From: Citrobacter enshiensis
GTDB taxonomy: Bacteria > Pseudomonadota > Gammaproteobacteria > Enterobacterales > Enterobacteriaceae
DNA length: 64,000 nucleotides
Direction: 5' to 3'
Assembly (NCBI RefSeq): GCF_029338175.1
Contig: NZ_CP119862.1
Location: 434,001 to 498,000, forward strand
The notes beneath the pieces are model-generated. The model made no database searches and was not told the DNA's origin. It saw only the letters and a list, made by a program, of their open reading frames with translations. This document shows, one piece after another, positions 1 to 14,273 of the stretch (the stretch's first letter is position 1; each line of letters begins with the position of its first letter). The position numbers and the translations under genes are program-made.

Positions 1-180
1 CTGTTCTACTTCAGCCAGTACCAGCTCATAGAGGTCATTCACATCCTGACCATTCAGTTGAGCAAAATAGTTCTTCAGTGCCTGTTTAACCGAGTCACGC
101 AGGGGTTTTTGGGTTACCTGATCCTGAGAGTTAACGGTAGAAACGGTCAGTACGTCAGAATTTACGCGTTGTTCGAACAT
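1..180 (-). CDS. fis: Fis nucleoid protein, partial (first 60 codons)
   Basis: Encodes the N-terminal 60 residues of Fis, the small nucleoid-associated DNA-bending protein that activates rRNA promoters and stimulates Hin/Gin-type inversion. The translation begins [16 protein letters not shown], essentially the E. coli sequence; the family length is 98 residues, so the C-terminal helix-turn-helix lies beyond the window edge. The ATG is at 178-180, 25 bases after the dusB stop, which is the conserved dusB-fis operon. Expression should come from the promoter upstream of dusB. No oddity is visible in the part present. Confidence 0.97.
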
Positions 181-205
181 AGTTCTGTCAGCTCTTTATT
201 TCTGT

Positions 206-1171
206 TTACGCAAAATTTTCGAAGTATGCCTCCAACGCCACCAGCTGTTCGCTGGCATCCTCAATGGCGTTGAATGTGCGCCGAAACTGGTCATTTGGAG
301 CGTGCTCCTGGAGATACCAGGAGACGTGTTTACGTGCAATTCGGTACCCTTTTGCCTGACCATAAAAGTCATGCAGTTCCCGAACATGCGCGCAAAGCAA
401 GCGCTTAACCTCTGCCAGAGGCAGGGGGGGTAGCAGCTCCCCAGTGTCCAGATAATGCTGGATTTCCCGAAAGATCCAGGGTCTTCCCTGAGCAGCACGG
501 CCTATCATAAGGGCATCCGCCCCCGTATAGTCGAGTACAGCTCTGGCTTTATGCGGGTCAGTTATGTCGCCATTCGCGATAATCGGAATGGAAACTTTCT
601 GCTTAACTGTCCGAATGCTGTCGTACTCAGCGTCTCCATTGAACAGACAGGCGCGGGTGCGTCCATGAATGGTCAGAGCCTGAATGCCACAGTCTTCAGC
701 CAGTTGGGCAATCTCTACGCAGTTACGGTGTTCCGGAGCCCAACCGGTGCGAATCTTGAGAGTGACAGGAACGTCCACAGCACTGACGACCTCGTTGAGT
801 ATCGACTTCACGAGATCCGGGTACTGTAGTAGGGCTGAACCTGCAAGCTTGCGATTCACTTTTTTAGCCGGACACCCCATATTGATATCAATAATTTGGG
901 CGCCGCTTTCCACGTTAATACGTGCGGCATCAGCCATTTCAACAGGGTCGCTACCGGCAATTTGCACCGTGCGAATTCCTGGCTCATCAACGTGCACCAT
1001 CCGTAAACGAGATTTGTCGCTTTCCCACACTTGCGGGTTAGAAGACATCATCTCAGATACTGTTAAACCTGCTCCCATCTCATAACACAGCGTCCGAAAA
1101 GGTCTGTCAGTAATGCCAGCCATGGGCGCTGCGATCAGGCGATTTCTAAGCTGGTATTGTCCGATGCGCAT
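206..1171 (-). CDS. dusB: tRNA-dihydrouridine synthase B
   Basis: An FMN-dependent reductase that converts uridine to dihydrouridine in the tRNA D-loop (U17 in E. coli). The product has 321 residues, the same as E. coli DusB. Visible family features are the N-terminal TIM-barrel start [20 protein letters not shown], the GCPAKKV segment carrying the catalytic cysteine near residue 100, and the C-terminal helical tRNA-binding part. It is the first gene of the dusB-fis operon, so its level is tied to growth-phase control of fis. Confidence 0.97.
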   Translation of the reverse strand: MRIGQYQLRNRLIAAPMAGITDRPFRTLCYEMGAGLTVSEMMSSNPQVWESDKSRLRMVHVDEPGIRTVQIAGSDPVEMADAARINVESGAQIIDINMGCPAKKVNRKLAGSALLQYPDLVKSILNEVVSAVDVPVTLKIRTGWAPEHRNCVEIAQLAEDCGIQALTIHGRTRACLFNGDAEYDSIRTVKQKVSIPIIANGDITDPHKARAVLDYTGADALMIGRAAQGRPWIFREIQHYLDTGELLPPLPLAEVKRLLCAHVRELHDFYGQAKGYRIARKHVSWYLQEHAPNDQFRRTFNAIEDASEQLVALEAYFENFA

Positions 1172-1210
1172 GAGTTAAGAAATGACCATACTGTGACTGC
1201 AAGGCGGCGT

Positions 1211-1239
1211 ATATTACGCATTTTTTGCCCGAGATGAAA
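1211..1239 (-). promoter_or_regulatory. Likely dusB-fis promoter with GC-rich discriminator
   Basis: On the minus strand a TAATAT -10 element (1216-1211) is followed by ACGCCGCC, the GC-rich discriminator typical of stringently controlled promoters such as fis. A weak -35 (TTTCAT, 1239-1234) lies 17 bases upstream. The position, about 40 bases before the dusB ATG, agrees with the known fis promoter arrangement. The AT-rich stretch further upstream would suit Fis and IHF binding, but I mark no individual sites. Confidence 0.6.
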
Positions 1240-1501
1240 GGCCAAACTTTGACCAATCCTCTGAGGTGGATCAAAGAATCGCAGTTAAAGCGGACGGTAA
1301 TTATTAATAGATTATATAAATCATTGAGTTATAAATTTACGCGGGAAATTTATACGTCTGCAATTTTGCGTAACTTCTCATTTTTTCTTCATTGAGAAGT
1401 GCGCAAACAAGATAATCTGCTGAATTAATCAGCAAATTATCGTCTGACTCTGTGATCGCGGCCTCATTACAGGACAATCCCGCCCACCTCTCGGGGCAAG
1501 A

Positions 1502-1523
1502 GGCGTGGTCGAATAACCACGCC
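1502..1523 (-). terminator. Hairpin after prmA
   Basis: An 8-bp perfect stem (1502-1509 with 1516-1523) with a 6-base loop lies immediately after the prmA stop. There is no uridine run on the minus strand, so it may end or stabilise the transcript without being a classical intrinsic terminator. Confidence 0.4.
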
Positions 1524-1530
1524 GAATGTA

Positions 1531-2412
1531 TTACTTTTTACGACCGGTAATACGACACCATTCTTCTTTCTCTACCACGGGGTCGAGGGTAAAGAGATCG
1601 GCGTACGCTTCACAAACACTGTCTGCCTGACTGGCGAGAATGCCAGAAAGTCCCAGTAAACCGCCCTCAGAGGGCAGCACGCTGATTAACGGTGCCAGTT
1701 CGCGTAATGGGCCTGCCAGGATGTTTGCCACGACGACATCGGCTTTCATGGCTTCTGGCTGGTCTTGCGGCAGATAGAGTTCCAGGCGGTCAGAGACGCC
1801 ATTACGTTGGGCATTGTCACGGCTGGCCTGAATGGCCTGTGGGTCAATATCCACACCGATCGCTTTTGCCGCACCCAGCTTCAGGGCCGCAATGGCCAGA
1901 ATGCCGGAGCCACAGCCAAAGTCGATAACCGTCTTACCGTTCAGATCAAGTCCATCCAGCCATTGCAGGCACAATGAGGTGGTAGGGTGCGTACCGGTAC
2001 CAAACGCCAGACCCGGGTCCAGCATGACGTTAACGGCGTTTTCATCCGGAACATCACGCCAGCTTGGGCAAATCCACAGACGTTCGCCAAAGCGCATCGG
2101 GTGGAAGTTATCCATCCATTCGCGCTCCCAGTCTTTGTCTTCGAGCTGTTCGATTTTATGGACGAAGCCAGTGCCCAGCAGAGGGTGATTCTCAAGGATG
2201 GCCACCACCTCTTTCATGTCGGTTTCGGCGTCGAAAAGGCCAGTCACATCCGTATCGCCCCAAAGACGGGTTTCGCCCGGCAACGGTTCAAACACCGGCG
2301 TATCGTGCGTATCCTGGAAGGTGATAGAAACGGCGCCCGCTTCCATCAGAGCGTCGCTTAACTCTTCAGCATTCGCACCGGTGGTATTCAGTTTCAGTTG
2401 GATCCAAGGCAT
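1531..2412 (-). CDS. prmA: Ribosomal protein L11 methyltransferase
   Basis: Trimethylates lysines and the N-terminus of ribosomal protein L11 using S-adenosylmethionine, in the cytosol. It has 293 residues, equal to E. coli PrmA. An N-terminal substrate-recognition domain is followed by a Rossmann methyltransferase domain with [18 protein letters not shown] and the SAM-binding motif [20 protein letters not shown], then [10 protein letters not shown]. It lies 11 bases after panF and is probably cotranscribed with it. Confidence 0.97.
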   Translation of the reverse strand: MPWIQLKLNTTGANAEELSDALMEAGAVSITFQDTHDTPVFEPLPGETRLWGDTDVTGLFDAETDMKEVVAILENHPLLGTGFVHKIEQLEDKDWEREWMDNFHPMRFGERLWICPSWRDVPDENAVNVMLDPGLAFGTGTHPTTSLCLQWLDGLDLNGKTVIDFGCGSGILAIAALKLGAAKAIGVDIDPQAIQASRDNAQRNGVSDRLELYLPQDQPEAMKADVVVANILAGPLRELAPLISVLPSEGGLLGLSGILASQADSVCEAYADLFTLDPVVEKEEWCRITGRKK

Positions 2413-2423
2413 AGCAAAACTCT

Positions 2424-3875
2424 TTATTTATCAGTAGTCAATACGGAGGCTTGTGGGGCGGTTGAACCAAAACGGTTTCCGACCAGGAAAGCCAACAAAC
2501 TTAGCAGCAACGAGGGCACAATAGGATGGAAGCCCATGTACTGAACATTAAAGGTGGCCAGTACGGCATACAGCACGCCACCGACGATCATGGCGCTCAA
2601 TGCCCCTGCCGCATTCGCACGTTCCCAGTACAGGCCGAGTACCAGCGGCCATAAGAACACCGCTTCCAGCCCGCCAAATGCCAGCAGATTCAGCCAGATG
2701 ATCATCTCTGGCGGCTTCCACGCGGCAAGGAGTAGCAGCGCGCCCAGCAAAAGGGTTATCACCGCCGACATCCGCTTGAGCCGTGTTTCATTGGCAATCT
2801 GTTCCGGGCGAATGTTCAGATAGAGATCTTTAATGATCGTAGCGGAACTTTGCAGCAACTGGGCGTTGATCGTCGACATGATCGCCGCCATAGGGGCCGC
2901 CAGAAAGATCCCTGCGGCAAAGGGAGGTAACACTTTGACCATCAGCGTCGGGATAACCAGATCGGGCACCGTCAGGTCAGGGATGACCGCACGGCCTAAC
3001 GCACCCGCCAGGTGCATACCGAACATCAGGATCGCCACCACAATCGTGCCGATAATGATTCCCCGGTGTACCGCTTTACTGTCTTTATAGGAGATGCAGC
3101 GCACCGCCGTATGCGGCAGGCCGATAACGCCGAAACAGACCAGTACCCAAAACGAGGTCATAAAGGCTGGCGACAGAATATCGTCCGCACCCTGTGGCGA
3201 AACCAGCTTCGGATCGATCGTTTGCAAGGTTTCTACGGCATGGCTTAAACCGCCTGCAGCATGCACCACGCCTACCAGCAGGACGATTGTGCCAATCAGC
3301 ATCACCATGCCTTGCATAGTGTCGTTGAGCACGCTGGCGCGAAAGCCGCCAAATGCAGTGTACAGCGCGATACTGATACCAAAAATCAGCAAGCCGGTGT
3401 CGTAGGGGATCCCCGCCGCCGTCTCCAGCAGACGCGCACCGCCAATGAACTGCACGGTCATTGCACCCACAAATGCCACCAGTAAACTGAGACTGGCCAG
3501 CCACACCAGAAGACGGCTTTGGTAACGGGCAAACAGCATATCGTTAAGCGTCACGGCATTGTAACGCCGTGCCAGAATAGCGAATTTTTTACCGAGAATG
3601 CCCAGCGAGAGCCAGACTGCAGGCAACTGGATCATGGCCAGCAGTACCCAACCCAGCCCGTACTTGTAGGCGGCACCGGGGCCGCCAATAAATGAACTGG
3701 CGCTGATGTAGGTGGCGGTCAGCGTCATTGCCAGGACAACCCCCCCCATTGAGCGACTACCGAGAAAATACTCATTCAGGAAGCTGCCAGTGGCTCTTTT
3801 TCTCATGGCGTAGACCGAGAGGCCAAAGACCACCAGAAGATAAGCAACAAGCGGCAAAATGACTTCAAGCTGCAT
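2424..3875 (-). CDS. panF: Sodium/pantothenate symporter
   Basis: Na+-coupled pantothenate importer of the SSS family in the inner membrane, supplying coenzyme A synthesis. From the chosen ATG it has 483 residues and begins [14 protein letters not shown], as in E. coli; an in-frame ATG two codons upstream is also possible. About 12 hydrophobic segments are evident, with the SSS signature around [15 protein letters not shown]. The start overlaps the 3' end of yhdT, which implies translational coupling between these two membrane proteins. Confidence 0.96.
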   Translation of the reverse strand: MQLEVILPLVAYLLVVFGLSVYAMRKRATGSFLNEYFLGSRSMGGVVLAMTLTATYISASSFIGGPGAAYKYGLGWVLLAMIQLPAVWLSLGILGKKFAILARRYNAVTLNDMLFARYQSRLLVWLASLSLLVAFVGAMTVQFIGGARLLETAAGIPYDTGLLIFGISIALYTAFGGFRASVLNDTMQGMVMLIGTIVLLVGVVHAAGGLSHAVETLQTIDPKLVSPQGADDILSPAFMTSFWVLVCFGVIGLPHTAVRCISYKDSKAVHRGIIIGTIVVAILMFGMHLAGALGRAVIPDLTVPDLVIPTLMVKVLPPFAAGIFLAAPMAAIMSTINAQLLQSSATIIKDLYLNIRPEQIANETRLKRMSAVITLLLGALLLLAAWKPPEMIIWLNLLAFGGLEAVFLWPLVLGLYWERANAAGALSAMIVGGVLYAVLATFNVQYMGFHPIVPSLLLSLLAFLVGNRFGSTAPQASVLTTDK

Positions 3876-4107
3876 CGTCATCCTCCAGAGGAATATCGCG
3901 ATAGATAAATTTCACCATTGCCCAGCAGAGTAAAATAAAGACCAGCGGCGTTAACAGACAGGCCATTTCAAACCAGTGTGGCAGTCCGGTAATGCCCAGC
4001 GCCGAATCAGGTAAGTAAGCAGCTACTAACCAAGCCGCCAAATATAAAAGGGTCAGCCACAGCGCCCAGCGCGCTTCTTTATGGGCCTGAACAAAACGTT
4101 TGTCCAT
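3865..4107 (-). CDS. yhdT: Small DUF997 membrane protein YhdT
   Basis: An 80-residue inner-membrane protein with two hydrophobic helices (about residues 14-34 and 47-67) and an acidic tail ending [10 protein letters not shown]. It matches E. coli YhdT in length and sequence. DUF997 proteins are commonly encoded directly before a sodium-solute symporter, and here the gene overlaps panF by 11 bases. A role as accessory subunit of PanF is an inference from context. The ATG at 4105-4107 gives the family length; longer in-frame starts would run towards the accC terminator. Confidence 0.92.
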   Translation of the reverse strand: MDKRFVQAHKEARWALWLTLLYLAAWLVAAYLPDSALGITGLPHWFEMACLLTPLVFILLCWAMVKFIYRDIPLEDDDAA

Positions 4108-4171
4108 TTTTTGTCCCTTGTGGATGAAGAAAGCGGGATTGTACATGATGGGGCTTTACGATCCCCAGAAA

Positions 4172-4200
4172 TAAAAAAGGCCGGATAATCCGGCCTTTTT
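4172..4200 (-). terminator. Intrinsic terminator after accC
   Basis: Stem AAAAAGGCCGGA/TCCGGCCTTTTT (4174-4185 with 4189-4200) with a tiny loop and A/T runs on both sides, so it can act in either direction. It lies 14 bases beyond the accC stop and separates accBC from yhdT-panF-prmA. Confidence 0.88.
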
Positions 4201-4214
4201 CAGTTAGCGTATGC

Positions 4215-5564
4215 TTACTTGTTTTGCAGACCGAGTTTCTTCTCCAGATAGTGGATGTTGGTTCCACCATTCTGGAAGTGCTCGTCGCTCATGATACGCA
4301 TCTGCAGTTCAACGTTGGTTTTGATCCCGTCGATGATCAGCTCTTGCAGGGCGTTCTTCATGCGGGCAATCGCCACATCACGGTTTTCGCCGTAGCAGAT
4401 AAGCTTACCGATCATTGAGTCATAGTACGGCGGTACGGTGTAACCGGCGTAGATATGAGATTCCCAACGCACACCAAAGCCACCCGGCGCGTGGAAACGC
4501 GTGATTTTACCCGGGCTTGGCAGGAAGGTGTTCGGGTCTTCGGCGTTGATACGGCATTCTACCGCATGGCCTTTAACCACAACTTCGTCCTGTTTGATGG
4601 ACAGAGGCTGACCGGCAGCAATACGCAACTGCTCTTTGATCAGGTCAACACCGGTGATCATTTCGGTAACCGGGTGTTCAACCTGAATACGGGTGTTCAT
4701 TTCAATGAAGTAGAACTCGCCGTTTTCGAACAGGAACTCGAAAGTACCCGCACCGCGATAGCCGATATCGACACACGCTTTAGAGCAGCGCTCGCCGATG
4801 TAGCGACGCAGTTCCGGCGTAATGCCCGGTGCTGGAGCCTCTTCGACCACTTTCTGGTGACGACGCTGCATGGAGCAGTCACGTTCTGCCAGATAAATAG
4901 CGTTACCCTGACCGTCAGCCAGCACCTGAATTTCGATGTGGCGTGGGTTTTCCAGGTATTTTTCCATGTAAACCATGTCGTTGCTGAAGGCGGCTTTCGC
5001 TTCAGCTTTGGTCATGGAAATGGACTGCGCCAGTTCAGCATCGCTACGTACAACGCGCATACCGCGACCGCCGCCACCGCCGGACGCTTTGATGATAACC
5101 GGGTAGCCAATGCGTTTAGCATGAGCACGGTTAGCATCCATATCGTCAGTCAGAGGGCCGTCAGAACCTGGTACGGTTGGCACACCGGCTTTTTTCATTG
5201 CGGTGATTGCAGACACTTTGTCGCCCATCAGGCGGATGGTGTCGGCTTTCGGACCGATGAAGATAAAGCCAGAGCGTTCAACTTGTTCAGCAAAGTTGGC
5301 GTTCTCAGAGAGGAAGCCGTAACCCGGATGAATTGCCACCGCGCCGGTGATTTCAGCGGCGCTGATGATAGCCGGGATGTTCAGATAGCTTTTTACGGAC
5401 GGAGCCGGGCCAATACAGACCGTCTCATCCGCCAACAATACGTGTTTTAAATCGCGATCCGCGCTTGAGTGCACAGCGACCGTCTTGATGCCCAGTTCTT
5501 TACAGGCACGAAGAATACGCAGTGCGATCTCGCCGCGGTTGGCGATAACAATTTTATCCAGCAT
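4215..5564 (-). CDS. accC: Biotin carboxylase subunit of acetyl-CoA carboxylase
   Basis: ATP-dependent carboxylation of the biotin on AccB, the first half-reaction of malonyl-CoA synthesis. It has 449 residues and is nearly identical to E. coli AccC. The order is an N-terminal BC domain ([20 protein letters not shown]), an ATP-grasp domain with the glycine-rich loop [12 protein letters not shown], and catalytic segments [16 protein letters not shown] and [10 protein letters not shown]. The ATG at 5562-5564 matches the known start. It lies 10 bases after accB in the classical accBC operon. Confidence 0.98.
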   Translation of the reverse strand: MLDKIVIANRGEIALRILRACKELGIKTVAVHSSADRDLKHVLLADETVCIGPAPSVKSYLNIPAIISAAEITGAVAIHPGYGFLSENANFAEQVERSGFIFIGPKADTIRLMGDKVSAITAMKKAGVPTVPGSDGPLTDDMDANRAHAKRIGYPVIIKASGGGGGRGMRVVRSDAELAQSISMTKAEAKAAFSNDMVYMEKYLENPRHIEIQVLADGQGNAIYLAERDCSMQRRHQKVVEEAPAPGITPELRRYIGERCSKACVDIGYRGAGTFEFLFENGEFYFIEMNTRIQVEHPVTEMITGVDLIKEQLRIAAGQPLSIKQDEVVVKGHAVECRINAEDPNTFLPSPGKITRFHAPGGFGVRWESHIYAGYTVPPYYDSMIGKLICYGENRDVAIARMKNALQELIIDGIKTNVELQMRIMSDEHFQNGGTNIHYLEKKLGLQNK

Positions 5565-5574
5565 GTTCGCCTCG

Positions 5575-6045
5575 TTATTCGATGACGACCAGCGGCTCGT
5601 CAAATTCTACCGGTTGACCACTTTCGACCAGAATCGCTTTCACCACGCCGGATTTATCGGCTTCGATCTGGTTCATCATTTTCATGGCTTCAACGATGCA
5701 CAGGGTATCGCCCGCGTTAACTTTCTGACCGATTTCGATGAACGCTTTTGCATCCGGGCTCGGAGTGCGGTAGAAGGTACCAACCATCGGGGAACGTACG
5801 ATGTGACCACTGATTTCAGCTGCTGCTGGGGCTTCCATGCTTGGAGTTACAGCCTGAGCGACAGCGTTAGACAGAGCTGGCTGTTGCATCATTGGCGCAG
5901 CATAAGCCTGTTGCATCATAGGAAAACCTGCATTTGGCGCTGCACGGCTGATGCGTACAGACTCTTCGCCTTCAGAAATTTCCAGTTCGGAGATGCCTGA
6001 TTCTTCAACCAGCTCGATCAGTTTTTTAATCTTACGAATATCCAT
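5575..6045 (-). CDS. accB: Biotin carboxyl carrier protein
   Basis: The biotinylated carrier of acetyl-CoA carboxylase, shuttling carboxybiotin between AccC and AccAD. It has 156 residues, as in E. coli. An N-terminal helical region is followed by an Ala/Pro-rich linker (about residues 37-75) and the biotinyl domain with the [11 protein letters not shown] motif, whose Lys near position 122 is biotinylated by BirA. In E. coli the protein represses its own operon through its N-terminal region, and the long upstream leader is kept here. Confidence 0.98.
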   Translation of the reverse strand: MDIRKIKKLIELVEESGISELEISEGEESVRISRAAPNAGFPMMQQAYAAPMMQQPALSNAVAQAVTPSMEAPAAAEISGHIVRSPMVGTFYRTPSPDAKAFIEIGQKVNAGDTLCIVEAMKMMNQIEADKSGVVKAILVESGQPVEFDEPLVVIE

Positions 6046-6438
6046 GAGTGGGTTCCGTACTCTTTGTTTAGTGTGATTGTGACAGGCGTTTTACTGCCGT
6101 CTGTAAAGCGTATGTCCCGGACGCTGGCAATCAAGTGAATCTCCAGTCATGTCGGGACGCCGGTATATTTGGCCTCACGTTGTTATATGAGACTTGTCGG
6201 ACATTGTGCTGCGATCTTCTGCAATCCTCCGGCAAAAAACAAAATATACCTTCAATGCGCGAATGTCACCTTTTCAGCGGCTTAAAAACACTGTCGGGGA
6301 AACCAAGGTCGCACATTATAACGATTTCGTAGCAATTGGCAGCTAAATACTGGTCTTATCAGGGAAGATAATCAACCGCTAACCTGTAAACGCCATCAGA
6401 GAGTCTGTGTTTTGCAACAAGCCGCACATATCGGGCAA
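6046..6438. other. accBC leader region and msrQ 3' flank
   Basis: A 393-base gap upstream of accB and after msrQ, both on the minus strand. E. coli accBC is transcribed from a promoter well upstream with a long untranslated leader, and the same is expected here. I find no convincing ORF, and I cannot place the -10/-35 elements with confidence. Confidence 0.5.
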
Positions 6439-7038
6439 CTACCGCCACCATTGGCGGAACTTCTTGTAACGCCATGCCAAAAGCGCAAACGCAAGCAGGG
6501 CATAAATGACCGGTTGCGGGGAGATAATTTTTACCGACCACAGGTAATGAATGGGCGCAAGAATCGCCACAAGATAGACGAAGTTGTGCAAAAGTTGCCA
6601 GCGTTTACCCAGTTTTCGTTGTGCAGCCTGCGTGGACGTTAATGTGAGGGCCAACAATATAGTCCAACTGATAATCCCCAGCACCAAATAGGGGCGCGTA
6701 ATCAATTCGCGGCCGAACAGCGCAAGATTATTAATACCTAACTCCAGCGTCGCATAGCTGGTCAAATGCAGCGTCGCCCAGGCGAAACACCATAGTCCTA
6801 ATAAGCGACGGATGCGTATCAATAATGGCTGTTTAGCGTAGCGCGCCAGAGGGGCGACGAGCAAGGTCGCCAGGAGGAATTTCAGTGCAGTCCTACCGGT
6901 AAAGTGTTGAATATCTTTGACGGGGTCAGCGCTTAGCCCCCCGTTGTTCACTGCCCATACGAGCCACAAAAACGGTAACAAACCGGCGAGATGTAAAAGC
7001 ACTTTCAGCCCGGTTATCTGTTTTACCGACAATCGCAC
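6439..7038 (-). CDS. msrQ: Heme-binding membrane subunit MsrQ
   Basis: Inner-membrane b-type heme protein (formerly YedZ) that passes electrons from the quinone pool to periplasmic MsrP. It has 199 residues with six hydrophobic segments and conserved histidines in [20 protein letters not shown] and [19 protein letters not shown]. The C-terminus is about a dozen residues shorter than E. coli K-12 YedZ. The start is GTG at 7038-7036, directly abutting the msrP stop, so translation is coupled. Confidence 0.95.
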   Translation of the reverse strand: MRLSVKQITGLKVLLHLAGLLPFLWLVWAVNNGGLSADPVKDIQHFTGRTALKFLLATLLVAPLARYAKQPLLIRIRRLLGLWCFAWATLHLTSYATLELGINNLALFGRELITRPYLVLGIISWTILLALTLTSTQAAQRKLGKRWQLLHNFVYLVAILAPIHYLWSVKIISPQPVIYALLAFALLAWRYKKFRQWWR

Positions 7039-8070
<1,032 letters not shown>

Positions 8071-8161
8071 TCACGGGTGGCGCGTAGTTACTATGGCAGG
8101 AAGTCTGTCAATCTGCTGCGAAATTTAGTTAATTAAGTGTAAATTTCTGATGCGTACGCCC

Positions 8162-9136
8162 TTATTTTACCTTCACCAGCGTGCGGCCTTGTACCTGGTT
8201 ATTAATGATGGCATTAGCGAACTTCGGTGCGTCAGCCAGGGTAATTTCTGTTGCTGCCTGCGTATAGAAAGATTCTGGCAGGTCGTTAACCAGGCGTTTC
8301 CATGCTTGTGCACGGCGGGCGGCGGGCGTCATGACCGAATCCACGCCCTGTAAACGCACATTACGCAGAATAAATGGCATTACCGTGGTTGGCAGAGTAA
8401 ACCCACCCGCCAGTCCGCAGGCGGCGACACAGCCGCCGTAGTTCATTTGCGCCAGCACTTTTGCCAACACCTTGTCGCCGACAGTATCAATTGCGCCTGC
8501 CCAGAGCTGTTTCTCCAGTGGGCGAGTTTCGGCAAATTCATCGCGGCCGAGAATGCGGTTGGCGCCAAGGCTACGCAGGTAGTCATGGGTGCTTTCACGG
8601 CCCGATACCGCCGCAACCTGATAACCCAGTTTATGCAGCAGCGCGACGGCGGTACTGCCCACACCGCCGCTGGCGCCAGTGACCACAATCTCACCGTCTT
8701 CAGGGCGAATGCCCGCATCTTCCAGCGCCATTACGCACAGCATTGCCGTAAACCCGGCGGTGCCGATGACCATCGCTTTACGGCCATCCAGCCCTTGCGG
8801 AAGGGCAACCAGCCAGTCGCCTTTCACCCGTGCGCGTTCTGCCAGACCGCCCCAGTGGTTTTCACCTACTCCCCAGCCGGTCAGTAATACCTCTTGCCCT
8901 GCATGAAAACGGGGATCTTCGCTTGCGCAAACGGTACCCGCGAAATCAATACCAGGAATCATCGGAAAATGACGGATAATTTTACCTGTGCCCGTTATGG
9001 CGAGTGCGTCTTTGTAGTTCAGGCTCGACCAGTGTATGTCCACCGTCACATCACCTTCCGGCAGCCGACTTTCTTCGAGGGTCTGAACGGATGCGAGGGT
9101 TTTACCGTCCTGCTGTTCTAAGATCAAAGCCTGCAT
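8162..9136 (-). CDS. acuI: Acrylyl-CoA reductase AcuI (YhdH)
   Basis: NADPH-dependent medium-chain dehydrogenase/reductase that reduces toxic acryloyl-CoA to propionyl-CoA. Its 324 residues equal the E. coli length. An N-terminal GroES-like catalytic domain precedes a Rossmann domain with the dinucleotide motif VTGASGGVGSTAVALL; no structural zinc-binding cysteine cluster is seen, as expected for the quinone-oxidoreductase-like subgroup. It is monocistronic and divergent from csrD. Confidence 0.95.
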   Translation of the reverse strand: MQALILEQQDGKTLASVQTLEESRLPEGDVTVDIHWSSLNYKDALAITGTGKIIRHFPMIPGIDFAGTVCASEDPRFHAGQEVLLTGWGVGENHWGGLAERARVKGDWLVALPQGLDGRKAMVIGTAGFTAMLCVMALEDAGIRPEDGEIVVTGASGGVGSTAVALLHKLGYQVAAVSGRESTHDYLRSLGANRILGRDEFAETRPLEKQLWAGAIDTVGDKVLAKVLAQMNYGGCVAACGLAGGFTLPTTVMPFILRNVRLQGVDSVMTPAARRAQAWKRLVNDLPESFYTQAATEITLADAPKFANAIINNQVQGRTLVKVK

Positions 9137-9404
9137 AACCTGTCCTCAATTTGCATGTGCCCGTCGTTTTTCAAGCGGCAACCCGAAATCCATTGGGCAT
9201 CGTGGATTGGAAAATTATCTACGAAGACTATACTCGCTAATTAAAACGTGAAGTCGATTCAGCGCAATAAATTGCCAGATATACCTGATTTGGTAGTATG
9301 CCCGCACACTTTGCGCAACAGGGCGGATTTCGTGTTTAGTTTTGCGTTTTCGTGTCGCTTTATCACTTTTTTGCCGCTTTATAACTATCGGAGTTAACAC
9401 AAGG

Positions 9405-11345
9405 ATGCGATTAACGACGAAATTTTCAGCCTTTGTTACGCTGCTCACTGGACTCACGATCTTCGTGACGCTCATTGGCAGTTCGCTGAGTTTCTACAAC
9501 GCCATTCAGTACAAGTACTCCAGCCGCGTTCAGGCGGTCGCCACGGCAATCGATACCCATCTTGTCTCCAGCGATTTCGTCACGCTGACGCCCCAGGTTA
9601 ACGAACTGATGATGTCGGCCGATATTGTGCGCACCGATATTCTGCAGGGAACAAAGCAGGTTTACAGCTATTCACGTCACGGCAGCTATCGTCCGGCAGG
9701 CACCAATCATCTTTACCGTGAGCTGACGGTGCCTTTGGTGAAGCACCCTGGAATGTCATTGCATCTGGTGTATCAGGATCCCATGGGCAATTACTTCCAT
9801 TCGCTGATGACCACCGCACCGCTGACGCTGGCGATTGGATTCATTATTCTCATGCTGTTTCTGGCAGTGCGTTGGCTGCAGCGTCAGCTTTTCGGTCAGG
9901 AACTTCTGGAAGTGCGTTCGACGCGCATTTTAAACGGCGAACGCGGGCCAAACGTGCGTGGCTCGGTGTATGAGTGGCCAGCGCGAACCAGTAGCGCGCT
10001 CGATATGCTGCTCTCTGAAATTCAGAATGCCCGCGAACAACGCAGTCGGCTGGATACGTTGATCCGCTCTTACGCGGCGCAGGATATAAAAACAGGGCTG
10101 GGCAACCGCCTGTTTTTTGATAACCAACTGGCGACGTTGCTGGAAGACCAGGAGAAGGTCGGCGCGCATGGCGTAGTGATGATGATCCGGCTGCCAGACT
10201 TTAATCTTCTGCGCGACAGTGGGGGGCGTAACCTTGCCGAAGAGCAGCTGTTCATGCTTATTAATCTGCTCTCGACATTCATCATGCGCTACCCAGGTTC
10301 GCTCCTGGCGCGCTATCACCGCAGCGACTTCGCCGTTTTATTACCGCACCGCACACTGAAAGAATCTGAAAGTATTGCCGGGCAGCTGCTAAAAGCGGTC
10401 GACGCGTTACCGGTGAATAAAATGCTCGATCGTGACGATATGGTGCATATTGGTATTTGCGCCTGGCGCAGCGGGCAGTCAACGGAACAAGTGATGGAAC
10501 ATGCTGAAGCCGCCACCCGCAATGCCGTATTGCAGGGAGGGAACAGTTGGGCGGTTTATGACGATTCCCTGCCGGAAAAAGGCCGTGGCAACGTGCGCTG
10601 GCGTACACTCATTGAGCAGATGCTGACTCGCGGCGGGCCACGAATTTATCAAAAACCGGCGGTGACGCGCGAAGGCCGGGTACACCATCGGGAACTGATG
10701 TGTCGCATTTTTGATGGCGAAGAAGAGGTGATTGCGGCGGAATACATGCCGATGGTGCTGCAGTTTGGCTTGTCGGAAGAGTACGACCGCCTGCAGATCA
10801 GTCGCCTGATCCCATTATTAGGTTACTGGCCGCAAGAATCCCTGGCCATGCAGGTGACGGTGGAGTCGTTAATTCGTCCCCGTTTCCAGCGCTGGTTGCG
10901 TGATACCTTGATGCAGTGTGAAAAATCGTATCGGAAACGCATAATTATTGAACTTGCAGAGGCAGATGTGTGTCAACACATCAGCCGGTTACAGCCTGTG
11001 ATTCGTCTGGTGAACGCGCTTGGCGTTCGGGTGGCGGTTACGCAGGCGGGTTTGACGCTGGTAAGCACCAGTTGGATTAAAGAACTCAATGTCGAATTGC
11101 TCAAGCTGCATCCCGGCCTGGTAAGAAACATTGAGAAGCGAACGGAGAACCAGCTGTTGGTTCAAAGTCTGGTGGAGGCCTGCACGGGCACCCATACGCA
11201 GGTTTACGCCACGGGCGTCCGATCGCGTAGCGAGTGGCACACATTGACCGAGCGCGGAGTGGCGGGCGGACAGGGCGATTTTTTTGCCTCATCACAGCCA
11301 CTTGACACAAACGTGAAAAAATATTCGCAAAGATACTCGGTTTAA
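9405..11345 (+). CDS. csrD: CsrD, regulator of CsrB/CsrC sRNA decay
   Basis: Inner-membrane protein that targets the CsrB and CsrC RNAs for RNase E degradation and so controls CsrA activity. It has 646 residues, as in E. coli. Two transmembrane segments (about 10-30 and 135-155) flank a periplasmic domain and are followed by a degenerate GGDEF domain (HRSDF in place of GGDEF) and a degenerate EAL domain (ELM near HRELMCRIF). These changes are characteristic of CsrD, which neither makes nor degrades c-di-GMP. The ATG at 9405 gives MRLTTKFSAFVT, the family N-terminus. Confidence 0.96.
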   Translation: MRLTTKFSAFVTLLTGLTIFVTLIGSSLSFYNAIQYKYSSRVQAVATAIDTHLVSSDFVTLTPQVNELMMSADIVRTDILQGTKQVYSYSRHGSYRPAGTNHLYRELTVPLVKHPGMSLHLVYQDPMGNYFHSLMTTAPLTLAIGFIILMLFLAVRWLQRQLFGQELLEVRSTRILNGERGPNVRGSVYEWPARTSSALDMLLSEIQNAREQRSRLDTLIRSYAAQDIKTGLGNRLFFDNQLATLLEDQEKVGAHGVVMMIRLPDFNLLRDSGGRNLAEEQLFMLINLLSTFIMRYPGSLLARYHRSDFAVLLPHRTLKESESIAGQLLKAVDALPVNKMLDRDDMVHIGICAWRSGQSTEQVMEHAEAATRNAVLQGGNSWAVYDDSLPEKGRGNVRWRTLIEQMLTRGGPRIYQKPAVTREGRVHHRELMCRIFDGEEEVIAAEYMPMVLQFGLSEEYDRLQISRLIPLLGYWPQESLAMQVTVESLIRPRFQRWLRDTLMQCEKSYRKRIIIELAEADVCQHISRLQPVIRLVNALGVRVAVTQAGLTLVSTSWIKELNVELLKLHPGLVRNIEKRTENQLLVQSLVEACTGTHTQVYATGVRSRSEWHTLTERGVAGGQGDFFASSQPLDTNVKKYSQRYSV

Positions 11346-12696
<1,351 letters not shown>

Positions 12697-12709
12697 TCGA
12701 GTGCAGGCA

Positions 12710-12729
12710 GGGTAGCCCGTGGGCTGCCC
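12710..12729 (+). other. Intercistronic hairpin between mreB and mreC
   Basis: GGGTAGCCC (12710-12718) pairs with GGGCTGCCC (12721-12729), giving a 9-bp stem with one G-T pair. It lies 13 bases after the mreB stop and is followed by TTCCGC, without a T run. It may partially terminate or process the message, which would fit MreB being needed in far greater amounts than MreC/D. Confidence 0.5.
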
Positions 12730-12760
12730 TTCCGCTCTGACACGAGAATACGCATAGCCT

Positions 12761-14265
<1,505 letters not shown>

Positions 14266-14273
14266 AGGTTTTT

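Larger units (their letters stand above)
1172..1530. other. prmA-dusB intergenic region
   Basis: This 359-base gap holds the dusB-fis promoter at its dusB end, an AT-rich stretch around 1300-1400 that probably carries upstream activation sites, and a hairpin just after prmA. I see no open reading frame with coding character. Confidence 0.6.

Noticed and set aside
4455-5450. Long open frame (331 codons) antisense to accC
   Set aside because: It is the mirror of a highly biased coding sequence, has no ribosome binding site or recognised family, and accC is certain on the other strand.
9405-11345. csrD as an active diguanylate cyclase/phosphodiesterase
   Set aside because: GGDEF is HRSDF and EAL is ELM; these changes are the norm for CsrD, so this is not a new degeneration.
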